Positions 1 through 6,709 of a stretch of 23,749 nucleotides of DNA are shown piece by piece. The DNA comes from DATDOO01 sp035293245. Its GTDB lineage: Bacteria > Pseudomonadota > Gammaproteobacteria > Methylococcales > Methylococcaceae. A program made the translations under genes and the position numbers. The notes beneath the pieces are model-generated. The model was not told the DNA's origin, ran no database searches, and worked only from the letters and a program-made list of their open reading frames with translations. The DNA lies in NCBI GenBank assembly GCA_035293245.1, contig DATDOO010000126.1, positions 1-23,749 on the forward strand. The letters run 5' to 3'. Positions within the stretch are counted from its first letter, which is position 1. Every line of letters starts with the position of its first letter.

Positions 1-138
1 GTGGCCACCAAGTACCTGGAAAATTATCTGGGCTGGCGCAGGTGGCTGGAACGTTGCGGCGAACGGAACTCCCCGTTGGGTGGCCTCCAGGCCGCCCTTG
101 GCCTGGAAAAGCATTTTCAACTGTTAATGCAGACATAG
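1..138 (+). CDS. IS1595-family transposase, C-terminal fragment (5' end outside window)
   Basis: Reading from base 1 in frame, this gives the last 45 residues of a transposase, including YLENYLGWRRWLE, which resembles the conserved C-terminus of IS1595/ISXO2-like DDE transposases. The catalytic DDE residues lie upstream and cannot be seen. The stop codon TAG (136-138) lies inside the terminal inverted repeat, so the gene runs to the very end of the element. Whether the full copy is intact cannot be judged. The N-terminal fragment at 23695 probably belongs to another copy of the same or a very similar element. Confidence 0.75.
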   Translation: MATKYLENYLGWRRWLERCGERNSPLGGLQAALGLEKHFQLLMQT

Positions 139-140
139 CC
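115..140 (-). repeat. Right terminal inverted repeat of the IS
   Basis: Read on the minus strand from 140, this 26-bp end matches the 26 bp at 23618-23643 at 23 positions; the first 12 are identical. The outer bases GGC mark the element boundary. Confidence 0.85.
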
Positions 141-281
141 ATTACAAAGCAGATAGCAGAATGTTTCGACCCGGTATTGGATGGAAAGCCGGTTGATGGT
201 TTCCAAGGCGAGGATGTACGCCTCGACGCCCTTGTCAACCAACCGCCCCTTGAGGCCAGGATTTCCACGTTGTCCTTTCAT
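141..281 (-). pseudogene. DUF3644-like protein gene, truncated by the IS after 47 codons
   Basis: The frame opens with ATG at 281 and has a good ribosome binding site (GGAGGA, 7 bases upstream). Its start overlaps the hsdMS stop as ATGA, so it was translationally coupled to the methylase-specificity gene. The first 47 residues contain RGNPGLKGRLVDKGVEAYI and ALETINRLSIQYRVETFCYL. From memory these resemble the N-terminus of DUF3644 proteins, a family often found in defence loci and placed in the HEPN superfamily. The IS end at 140 interrupts it in the middle of a conserved helix; reading on into the IS meets a stop after 7 codons. The remainder, if it survives, is beyond the left edge. The family call is recollection, not a search result. 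Confidence 0.6.
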
Positions 282-2848
282 GACCTATTCCTCCCCGGGG
301 CCGGCTCGTCCTCGCCCCAGACGCGGGCGAGGGTGGCCTCAATCTTCTTCTCGAAGCGGGTGATCAGTTCGCGGTTGGCGGCCACCAGCGCCTGCTCGGC
401 TTCGATCTCCGCTACGATGGCTTGCTGCGTGGCGAGGGGTGGGAGGGGGATTTGGTATTCCTTGAAGAAGCCGTTATAGAAGCTCTGGACTGTAACCCCA
501 GGTTTGATGCCATCTGCAAGGATCAAAGCTGACCTTGTCTTCAGCACATAGAACAGAAACTCTGAACTTATTGCGCTGCCCTTCGGCTGGAATGCAATCA
601 AGTCCTGATTGATGCACATTGGTCGTGAAAGCAGCGCCACTGGGAATGAATGCTTCAGAATGCCCGAACGAACCACACAGACGACGGTTTGTGCAGGGAA
701 CAGTTTCGTGGCACTGCCGGACACAGCAGCTTCCGAGATGTGGTCCTCTGTATCGACGATGACATCCGACTTCATGTCCTTCGGCGAGACCCAAGGAATG
801 TCGCCAATCCAGTAACTCGGCTCGTCTTTCGATGGCGTGCCGCCACTCGACGTTGAGAAGTGTTCTCCAAGTGGGACCATCGGCCAATCGGGGCGGATTG
901 GGATGTGAGGGCGGTAGTGGTTGAGGACGGCGCGGGCGCCGTCGATGACTTTCTGGTAGCCCTCGATTTCCGCCACGATCTCCTTCTGCACCTCCAGCGG
1001 CGGCAGGGGGATCTCAAAATCGCCGAGCGACTTGGTGTTGATGCCTGCTTGGCCGACCCACCTCGTTGCTCGCTCGGTGAACTGACCCTTGCGCCAAGCA
1101 CTGTGAAGTAGCAGCGAGAGGAAGCGAGGAATGCAGATGTCCCGGTTGACGCGAATGCGCGTCATGTGATTGGAGAAGCCGCCGCGTATCGGGGCTTCGA
1201 TGAGACACGTTTTCCCAACCAGTTCAACGCTGTTCGTGTTATTGAAGAGCACATCGCCGGGTTCAAGTGCGTATTCCTCGCGGCCCTTGTACTCCTCTTC
1301 CGAAATCGACTTCATGCCCTCCGCGACAAATCGGCCGTCCTCGTTGACGTTCATTGGGCGCACATGCGGCACGCCGACCGTATCAACACCGGATTGACCG
1401 CTCGCAAAGCCGGCTCGCAGGTCGCTTGCGATGTCCTTGATCGGACGAAACGGAAAAGCCGTGAGCGCTGCCCCATTCTCCCGATACCGCTCCCCGCTGA
1501 GGTTGTAGTCGCCATTCGCCGCGATCTTTTCTTTGGGGACGATCAGGCCCAGCGTAACTTTTACCTCCGCTCCCTCACCCTGCCCTCTCCCAGAGGGAGA
1601 GGGTTCACCGCTGCGGAGGGCTTGGAGGTAAGCGGCGAGTTCGGCCTGGACTTGCGGGAGATCGTTCTTCTCGATGGCGCGGCGCTGGGCGCCGAGGCCG
1701 AAGCCGTCGTTTTCCACTTTGAAAAAGGCGATGCTGTCGCTCGCCCTGGCCAGCGACTTGTCGAGAATCAGGATCGAGGTCTTGACCCCGGAGTAGGGAT
1801 TGAACACGCCGGCAGGCAATGACACGACTGCGACGAGGTAGCCCTCCACCAGCATCTTGCGCAGTTGGGTGTAGGCGGTCTGGCTCTGGAAGATGATGCC
1901 CTCGGGCACGATGATGCCGGCGCGGCCGGTGGGGGTGAGGTGCTCGGCCATGTAGTCCACGAACAGGACCTCGCTGCGCTTGGACTGTACCGAGAAGCGA
2001 TTGTGCGGCTTGATGCCGCCCTTCGGCGACATGAAGGGCGGGTTGGCGAGGATGACGTCGGCGAATTCGTTCCAGCGCTCTTCGGATGTGAGGGTGTCGT
2101 ATTCGTAGATGTGCGGATCGGTGAAGCCGTGCAGGTAGAGGTTCACCAGCGAAAGCCGCACCATGTCGGGCGAGATGTCGTAGCCCTTGAAGTTCTTGGC
2201 GAGGCGACCCTTGTCGTCGGGCGTGAGGGTGCTGTGGCCCTTGGCGTCGGTGTTGCTGCGCAGGATGTGCTTGTAGGCGGAGATGAGGAAGCCGGCGGTG
2301 CCGCAGGCGGGGGCGAGGATGGTCTCGTGTTTCTGCGGGGCGAGCACTTCGACCATGAAGTCGATGATGTGGCGCGGGGTGCGGAACTGGCCGGCATCGC
2401 CCTGGCTGCCGAGGACGCTGAGCAGATACTCGAAGGCGTCGCCGAGGCGCTCGCTGTGGTCATAGCTGAACTCGTCGATGATCTTGAGGAAGGCCTTGAG
2501 CGTTTCGGGGTCGCGGTAAGGCAGGTAGGCGTTCTTGAAGATGTCGCGAAAGAGCGGCGGGATGCCGGGGTTCTCGGGCATCTTGGCAATGCCCTCGCCG
2601 TAGAGGCCGAGCATCTCGTGGCCGCCGAGCGAGGGGGCCATGAGCTTGGCCCAGCCATAGCGGGAGTAGGCGCCGGTGAAAAACTTGCGCTTGCCGCCGA
2701 GTTCCTCGCTCTCGGCGTCCATGTCGTCCATGAACTTGTAGATCAGGGCGATGGTGATCTGCTCGACCTGGGATTTTGGGTCGGGGACTTTGCCGACGAG
2801 GATGTCGCGAGCGGTGTCGATGCGGCGTTTGGTATCGGTGTCGAGCAC
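278..2848 (-). CDS. hsdM-hsdS: Type I restriction-modification methyltransferase-specificity fusion (HsdM-HsdS)
   Basis: An 856-residue protein joining the modification and specificity subunits of a type I system. HsdM_N-like helices come first (about 1-140). The N6-adenine methylase domain follows, with the SAM motif ACGTAGF (181-187) and catalytic NPPF (269-272). Two target-recognition domains follow (about 465-620 and 655-805). Each ends in the HsdS-type IPLPPL element and a coiled-coil spacer (QKEIVAEIEGYQKVI and QQAIVAEIEAEQALV). Together they should read a bipartite DNA site and methylate adenine. The start is GTG at 2848, with AGGA 7-10 bases upstream. Motif I reads APACGTAGF where Asp normally stands first. 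A palindromic repeat adds residues 413-427 (SGEPSPSGRGQGEGA) in the linker between the methylase and first recognition domain. It lies 18 bp after the PIN toxin gene and overlaps the DUF3644-like gene by 4 bp. Confidence 0.93.
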   Translation of the reverse strand: MLDTDTKRRIDTARDILVGKVPDPKSQVEQITIALIYKFMDDMDAESEELGGKRKFFTGAYSRYGWAKLMAPSLGGHEMLGLYGEGIAKMPENPGIPPLFRDIFKNAYLPYRDPETLKAFLKIIDEFSYDHSERLGDAFEYLLSVLGSQGDAGQFRTPRHIIDFMVEVLAPQKHETILAPACGTAGFLISAYKHILRSNTDAKGHSTLTPDDKGRLAKNFKGYDISPDMVRLSLVNLYLHGFTDPHIYEYDTLTSEERWNEFADVILANPPFMSPKGGIKPHNRFSVQSKRSEVLFVDYMAEHLTPTGRAGIIVPEGIIFQSQTAYTQLRKMLVEGYLVAVVSLPAGVFNPYSGVKTSILILDKSLARASDSIAFFKVENDGFGLGAQRRAIEKNDLPQVQAELAAYLQALRSGEPSPSGRGQGEGAEVKVTLGLIVPKEKIAANGDYNLSGERYRENGAALTAFPFRPIKDIASDLRAGFASGQSGVDTVGVPHVRPMNVNEDGRFVAEGMKSISEEEYKGREEYALEPGDVLFNNTNSVELVGKTCLIEAPIRGGFSNHMTRIRVNRDICIPRFLSLLLHSAWRKGQFTERATRWVGQAGINTKSLGDFEIPLPPLEVQKEIVAEIEGYQKVIDGARAVLNHYRPHIPIRPDWPMVPLGEHFSTSSGGTPSKDEPSYWIGDIPWVSPKDMKSDVIVDTEDHISEAAVSGSATKLFPAQTVVCVVRSGILKHSFPVALLSRPMCINQDLIAFQPKGSAISSEFLFYVLKTRSALILADGIKPGVTVQSFYNGFFKEYQIPLPPLATQQAIVAEIEAEQALVAANRELITRFEKKIEATLARVWGEDEPAPGRNRS
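1571..1604. repeat. Palindromic repeat inside hsdMS
   Basis: A perfect 9-bp stem (CCCTCTCCC at 1583-1591, GGGAGAGGG at 1595-1603) with a 3-base loop is preceded by CCCTCACCC. This is the dispersed repeat type common in proteobacterial intergenic regions, here read in frame as PSPSGRGQGEG. A related copy lies at 10430-10467. Confidence 0.8.
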
Positions 2849-2866
2849 GGGGATTCCTGAAACGGA

Positions 2867-3391
2867 TTATTCGGACGGGAAGCGCAGTTTCGAAAAGTTG
2901 CGCCCGGCCTGGATGGCTCGCCGCTCGATATCCGCTGCCGACTCAAGCCAGCCTTGCTGCTCCAGAAACAACAGGTAGGCGCGCGTGCTGATCTTGCGGC
3001 AGTTGCCCGGCAGCAAAAAGCTGGCGCGGGCGATTTTGTGGTCCTCGAACAGGAACACGCCGGTTTGTCGCGGCTGGTCCAGAGCGAAGTCGTTCATGAT
3101 TTCCTGGATCGCCAGTTCGCCGAGATTGGCGGCGCGGGCGGCGACGGGGTTTGTCGCCAGCCTTTGCTGGTGATGCTGGAAGGTGCGGGTTGGGCGCATC
3201 GATACCTGGCCAGAGGCGGCCCACTGCGCCAGTTTCTCGCTGGTCGGCGTCTGGTTGCGTGTCACTTCGTGCAGCACCATATCGACCAGCACAATCGGCC
3301 AGCCGGGTTTGAACAGCAGGTCGAGCGCATCGGCATAGGCCAGCGTGATCAGCGGCCCGGCGTCGGGCAGCAGAGCAACGTTCGCGGCCAT
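2867..3391 (-). CDS. PIN-domain protein, probable toxin of a toxin-antitoxin pair
   Basis: This 174-residue protein has the acidic pattern of a PIN-domain ribonuclease: D10 in LLPDAGPLITLA, E42 in VLHEVTR, E92 in GELAIQE and D117 in LFEDHKIA. PIN toxins cleave RNA with metal ions bound by such a quartet. It is longer than a typical VapC (130-140 residues); the extra length is a C-terminal helical tail after about residue 135. ATG at 3391 lies 10 bp after the stop of a ribbon-helix-helix-like protein, the usual antitoxin-then-toxin order. The pair sits between hsdR and hsdMS on the same strand, so it may work with the restriction system. Partner specificity and RNA target cannot be read from the sequence. 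Confidence 0.75.
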   Translation of the reverse strand: MAANVALLPDAGPLITLAYADALDLLFKPGWPIVLVDMVLHEVTRNQTPTSEKLAQWAASGQVSMRPTRTFQHHQQRLATNPVAARAANLGELAIQEIMNDFALDQPRQTGVFLFEDHKIARASFLLPGNCRKISTRAYLLFLEQQGWLESAADIERRAIQAGRNFSKLRFPSE

Positions 3392-3401
3392 CGCGAGCGG
3401 C

Positions 3402-3749
3402 TCAGCTTGCCAGCGATTTCAGTTGATCGACCATATCGCGCGTGTCGGCGTCCGGCAATCGCGGCATCGGCAGGTGGGCTTGCGCCATCAACAGGAAGAG
3501 GTCTTCCTCGCTATCGATTCCCAGCGCACGCATGGCTTCGTCGCCTGCAAGCCGCCCCAGCGAAAAGTCGAGCAGCCGCCGGTAATTCTGGTTGCCTGTC
3601 GCTTCGGCCGCCTCGAAGGTTTCGACCAGATGGCGAAGCTCGGCGTTGAAGAGGGCATTGACCGAGGTGTCGGTCTTGGCGGCAATGATTTTGGCGCGCT
3701 TGAGCAGATCGCGATCAACCGCGCCGGTGAAATTGACGGTGCTTGCCAT
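3402..3749 (-). CDS. Ribbon-helix-helix-like antitoxin partner of the PIN protein
   Basis: A 115-residue protein opening with a strand and two helices, as in Arc/MetJ-type antitoxins: NFTGAVDRDLLKRAKIIAAK, then TDTSVNALFNAELRHLVE. The LLKRAK..A...TSVNAL pattern is typical of VapB/CopG-like DNA-binding antitoxins. The C-terminal half (about residues 50-115) would wrap the toxin. I chose ATG at 3749 because GGAGG stands 6 bases upstream; the frame stays open 26 codons further but has no signal there. Such antitoxins usually repress their own promoter, and an ACAC-N8-GTGT site lies just upstream. The exact antitoxin family is not certain. Confidence 0.75.
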   Translation of the reverse strand: MASTVNFTGAVDRDLLKRAKIIAAKTDTSVNALFNAELRHLVETFEAAEATGNQNYRRLLDFSLGRLAGDEAMRALGIDSEEDLFLLMAQAHLPMPRLPDADTRDMVDQLKSLAS

Positions 3750-3769
3750 TTCTTGCCTCCATGGAAGTA

Positions 3770-3785
3770 ACACATTAATAAGTGT
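3770..3785. promoter_or_regulatory. Candidate antitoxin operator (ACAC-N8-GTGT)
   Basis: An AT-rich 16-bp inverted repeat with 4-bp arms lies 20 bp upstream of the antitoxin start, inside the only gap (84 bp) between hsdR and the toxin-antitoxin pair. A further ATGTGTG follows at 3797. Placement and symmetry fit an autorepressor site; no experiment or alignment backs it. Confidence 0.35.
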
Positions 3786-3833
3786 ATCACGCCAATATGT
3801 GTGCCAGGAAGCGCCTCGGCACCTCATGCATGT

Positions 3834-6368
3834 TCAGGGCGCGAACTGGTTCAAGGACACGTAATCCTTGACGTATTCGGGAACGAGCGTGCGGTACGGC
3901 TGGGGCACGGCTCTGAAATCGTGGGTGCTGAAGTACGGGTTGGTCGCCAGATCGGTGAACTGCCGGCTGTCGATGATGTCGCGCACCCGGTTGCTGGTGA
4001 CGTAGGCCTTGAAGTAGGTCTTGATGGCCGGGATGGCCGAGGGCGGCTCGGGTACGCGGTCGGCGACGAACTTGGAGAACTCTTCTTCCAGCAGCTCATC
4101 CCTGGACTTGAAGCGCGGGATGAGGCCGAAGACCTTCTCCAGGATTTCGCGCAGGGTCAGGCGGCGGTCCACGGCGGCGGCTTTGCGCAGCTTGTCGAGG
4201 GTGTAGTACTCCTCGGGCTTGTCGAAAACCTCGCGGTTCACGTAGTCGATGACGCGGTCCCACTGCCCGGCTTCGACCGCCTTGGCGATGGTTTCGTTCT
4301 CGCGCACCGCGTCCTCGAATCTCTCGAAGAACATGCGGTCGATCTTCATGCCCTCGGCGGTGATTTCCTCGACGCGCAGCGATGCGAGGATGTCGGCGCC
4401 GAGGTGTTCGTAAGTGCCGCCGACGACCACCGGACCGGTGCCACCGTCTTCTTCGCGGCCCCTGCCCTGGGGCCGGGGGAGCTTCAGCACCTCGTCGTAG
4501 TTGAACTCCTCTTCGAAGTATTCGCAGTTGGCGAAGAAGTCGAATAGCTTGAAGGCGGTTTTGACGGGCTGCTGCACGCCTTCCTTGACGGTGGCGTCGA
4601 ATAGCAGCTCGCGGAAGTCGTGCTTGCGGGTGCCGCGTCCCTTGATCTGGATGAAGTCGGTGGGCGAGAAGATCGGACGGAACAGAGCGATGTTGAGGAT
4701 GTCGGTGCAGTCGTAGCCGGTGGTCATCATGCCGACGGTGACGCAGATGCGCGCCTTGCTGGTCTTGTAAGCGGGCAGGAAGTTGGCCGAGCCGAGCAGG
4801 TTGTTGTTGGCGAAGTTGATGGTGAACTGCTGGGCGTCGGGTATCTGGGAGGTGACCTGCACGGCGAAGTCGGACTGGTACTTGGCCGGGAAGATGCGGT
4901 CGGCCATTTGATTGAGTATCTGGGCCAGCTTGGCGGCGTGGTTCTGGCTGACGGCGAAGACGATAGCCTTGCCGATTTCGCCGCTGACCGGGTCGCGCAT
5001 GGCGTTTTCCAGAAACGTCTTGCACAGGAGATGGTTGGTGGTGTCGGCGAAGAAACGCTTCTCGAACTCGCGCTGCTTGAAGGCCTGCTGCTGGTCCTCG
5101 CCGGTGTCGTCGGCAAACGAAACGACGAAGCCCTGTTCGGAAAGCAGCGTGGTGGTGACCTCGGTGCGGGCGTCCACGACGGTCGGGTTGATCAGGAAGC
5201 CTTCCTTTACGCCATCGAGCAGGGAGTAGCGGAAGGTCGGCTGGCTGTTCTCGCAGCCGAAGGTGCGGTAGGTGTCGAGCAGCAGGCGACGTTCGGCCTC
5301 GCGCGGGTCGCGGGTGGTGGGATTGGTCTGGTCGAAACGCTTGAGGTAGTCGCGCGGCGTAGCCGTCAGGCCCAGCTTGTAGCCGATGAAATAGTCGAAC
5401 ACCGCGCGGGCGTTGCCGCCGATGGAGCGGTGGGCTTCGTCGGAAATGACGAGGTCGAAGTCGGTCGGCGAAAAGAGTTTCTGGTACTTGTTGTTGAAGA
5501 GCAGCGACTGCACCGTGGTGACGACGATCTCCGCGCGGCGCCAGTCGTCGCGGTTCTCCTTGTAGATGACGGTCTGGAAGTCCGCGGACAGCAGTGCGGC
5601 GAAGGCTTTCCTGGCCTGGTCTTCCAGTTCGAGCCGGTCGACCAGGAACAGCACCCGCCGGGCATTTCCGGAACGGAGAAAAAGCTTGATGACGGCGGCT
5701 GCGGTCAGCGTCTTGCCGGTGCCGGTGGCCATCTCGAACAGGAAGCGGTCCTTGCCCTCCTTGACGGCAGATTGGACGCTGTGGAGGGCCTTCAGTTGGT
5801 ACGGACGGAGAAAGCGCAGCTTGTTGGCTTGAATGTAGGCCGGACGCTCGCCTTCGTTCCTCCAGCCGGCCTCCGCCTGATAGTTGGGGCGCTGCGTGAA
5901 GACGATGTAGTCGTCGCCGACCCGCTCCGTAGTCAGGCGCTGCGGGTTCGGCGTGACTTTTCGGTAGCCGCTGACCGAATCCGGTGTCGGGAAAGAGGTG
6001 ATGACGTACGGATTGCCGCGGTCCAGATCCCAAAAATAGTGCAGGTTGCCGTTGGAGAGGATGACGAAGCGGCAGTTCTGGGAGCGGGCGTACTTGCGGG
6101 CCTGCTCCTTGCCGACGAGCGGGTTTTTGTCCTCGGCCTTGGCTTCGAGGACGAGCAGCGGAAAGCCCTTTGCGTCGAGGAGCAGGAAGTCGACGAAGCC
6201 TCTTTCGGTCTTCTCGAAGTTTTTCCCGAGGACATCGAGATCGGTCGACTTGATCGCGACGCTGGGTTCGAGGCGGATGTTGGCGGAGCCGTCGCTATCC
6301 GCAAAGAAGCGCCAGCCTGCCGCTTCGAGCAGCTTGTTGATCTTGATGCGGGCTGTGGCTTCTTTCAT
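3834..6368 (-). CDS. hsdR: Type I restriction endonuclease subunit HsdR (EcoEI-like)
   Basis: The 844-residue motor and nuclease subunit of a type I restriction system. The N-terminal nuclease domain has D60 in GFVDF and the E75-A-K77 pair in LLVLEAK. The SF2 translocase follows: Walker A ATGTGKT (214-220), DEAH (310-313), TATP (335-338) and motif VI QIKGRGTRKHD (574-584). The C-terminal region (about 650-844) binds the M-S complex in relatives. The length is close to EcoEI HsdR (about 810 residues) and shorter than EcoKI or EcoR124 HsdR. All expected catalytic motifs are present. A GC-rich palindrome adds LPRPQGRGREEDGG (630-643) between the helicase and C-terminal domains. ATG at 6368 has AAGGGAG about 10 bases upstream. 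It is the first gene of the defence operon. Confidence 0.95.
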   Translation of the reverse strand: MKEATARIKINKLLEAAGWRFFADSDGSANIRLEPSVAIKSTDLDVLGKNFEKTERGFVDFLLLDAKGFPLLVLEAKAEDKNPLVGKEQARKYARSQNCRFVILSNGNLHYFWDLDRGNPYVITSFPTPDSVSGYRKVTPNPQRLTTERVGDDYIVFTQRPNYQAEAGWRNEGERPAYIQANKLRFLRPYQLKALHSVQSAVKEGKDRFLFEMATGTGKTLTAAAVIKLFLRSGNARRVLFLVDRLELEDQARKAFAALLSADFQTVIYKENRDDWRRAEIVVTTVQSLLFNNKYQKLFSPTDFDLVISDEAHRSIGGNARAVFDYFIGYKLGLTATPRDYLKRFDQTNPTTRDPREAERRLLLDTYRTFGCENSQPTFRYSLLDGVKEGFLINPTVVDARTEVTTTLLSEQGFVVSFADDTGEDQQQAFKQREFEKRFFADTTNHLLCKTFLENAMRDPVSGEIGKAIVFAVSQNHAAKLAQILNQMADRIFPAKYQSDFAVQVTSQIPDAQQFTINFANNNLLGSANFLPAYKTSKARICVTVGMMTTGYDCTDILNIALFRPIFSPTDFIQIKGRGTRKHDFRELLFDATVKEGVQQPVKTAFKLFDFFANCEYFEEEFNYDEVLKLPRPQGRGREEDGGTGPVVVGGTYEHLGADILASLRVEEITAEGMKIDRMFFERFEDAVRENETIAKAVEAGQWDRVIDYVNREVFDKPEEYYTLDKLRKAAAVDRRLTLREILEKVFGLIPRFKSRDELLEEEFSKFVADRVPEPPSAIPAIKTYFKAYVTSNRVRDIIDSRQFTDLATNPYFSTHDFRAVPQPYRTLVPEYVKDYVSLNQFAP
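4456..4475. repeat. Palindromic repeat inside hsdR
   Basis: CGGCCCC and GGGGCCG form a perfect 7-bp stem around TGCCCT. The segment encodes RPQGRGRE, a low-complexity insert between conserved HsdR domains and similar in character to the insert in hsdMS. Confidence 0.6.
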
Positions 6369-6497
6369 GCGCGCTGCACTCCCTTGTTGGTCTGCGGACG
6401 GCCGTCTGCGCCTTTGCCTGGCCGGTGATTGGGGTCACAATCACGCCCGCCGTTGTATCCGTCGAGGCCGAGTAACCACCCTCACCCCTGCGGGGCG

Positions 6498-6520
6498 ACC
6501 CCTCCTTGAAAAGGAGGGGT
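6498..6520. repeat. Dispersed-type palindromic repeat (CCCCTCCTT hairpin)
   Basis: A perfect 10-bp stem (ACCCCTCCTT and AAGGAGGGGT) with a GAA loop, preceded by CCCTCACCCCTGCGGGG. This resembles the widespread proteobacterial repeat whose translation is PLLFKEG. There is no T-tract on either side, so I do not call it an intrinsic terminator. Confidence 0.7.
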
Positions 6521-6634
6521 GGCACGTAGCGCCGGGATGGTAGAGCGGCCTTTCAGGTCCTGCCGGGGCCGGATGGCAGCGGGCGGGACTCAGACAGCCC
6601 CGCTCCGTGGACGCCTGTCCATGGAAAGTGCCGT

Positions 6635-6649
6635 GTTTCGGACCGAAAC
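6635..6649. promoter_or_regulatory. Perfect 15-bp inverted repeat GTTTCGG-A-CCGAAAC
   Basis: Seven-base arms around one central base, 61 bp past the ychF stop codon. The one-base spacing cannot form an RNA hairpin loop well, so a dimeric protein binding site is the likelier reading. No regulator is evident nearby. Confidence 0.35.
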
Positions 6650-6709
6650 TGCACGCGGCCCATGAACTGCGGTTTCTGATTGTGGGCGCCTTAGTCCCAC
6701 CGCCCAGGC

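Larger units (their letters stand above)
1..140 (+). mobile_element. Right end of an IS1595-like insertion sequence (partial)
   Basis: This is the 3' part of an insertion sequence; the rest lies outside the window. It holds the end of a transposase reading frame and a terminal inverted repeat ending at 140 (GGCTATGTCTGC when read inwards on the minus strand). The same terminal sequence appears in opposite orientation at 23618, which fixes both ends of the element. The family call rests on the transposase C-terminus and on the matching termini. The 8 bases just outside the end are ATTACAAA, where an IS1595 element would have its 8-bp target duplication; the partner copy of that duplication is outside the window. 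The insertion cuts a minus-strand gene. Confidence 0.85.
6369..6709. other. Intergenic region between ychF and hsdR (341 bp, no gene seen)
   Basis: I see no convincing coding frame, tRNA or known RNA. It must hold the hsdR promoter at its left end and the end of the ychF transcript at its right. It contains a repeat hairpin at 6498-6520 and a 7-1-7 palindrome at 6635-6649. A smaller stem, TGGAC-N4-GTCCA, lies at 6608-6621. No clear -35/-10 pair stands out upstream of hsdR. Confidence 0.7.

Noticed and set aside
1865..2860. A 331-codon plus-strand open frame opposite hsdMS
   Set aside because: It is antisense to a well-conserved methylase, has a valine/glycine/alanine-rich low-complexity product, and no ribosome site; a shadow of GC-rich coding.
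4620..6428. A 602-codon plus-strand open frame opposite hsdR
   Set aside because: Antisense to intact HsdR motifs, with the same low-complexity composition; no domain recognised.
6498..6520. Reading the strong hairpin as an intrinsic terminator
   Set aside because: No T-tract follows on either strand, and the sequence matches a dispersed repeat type.
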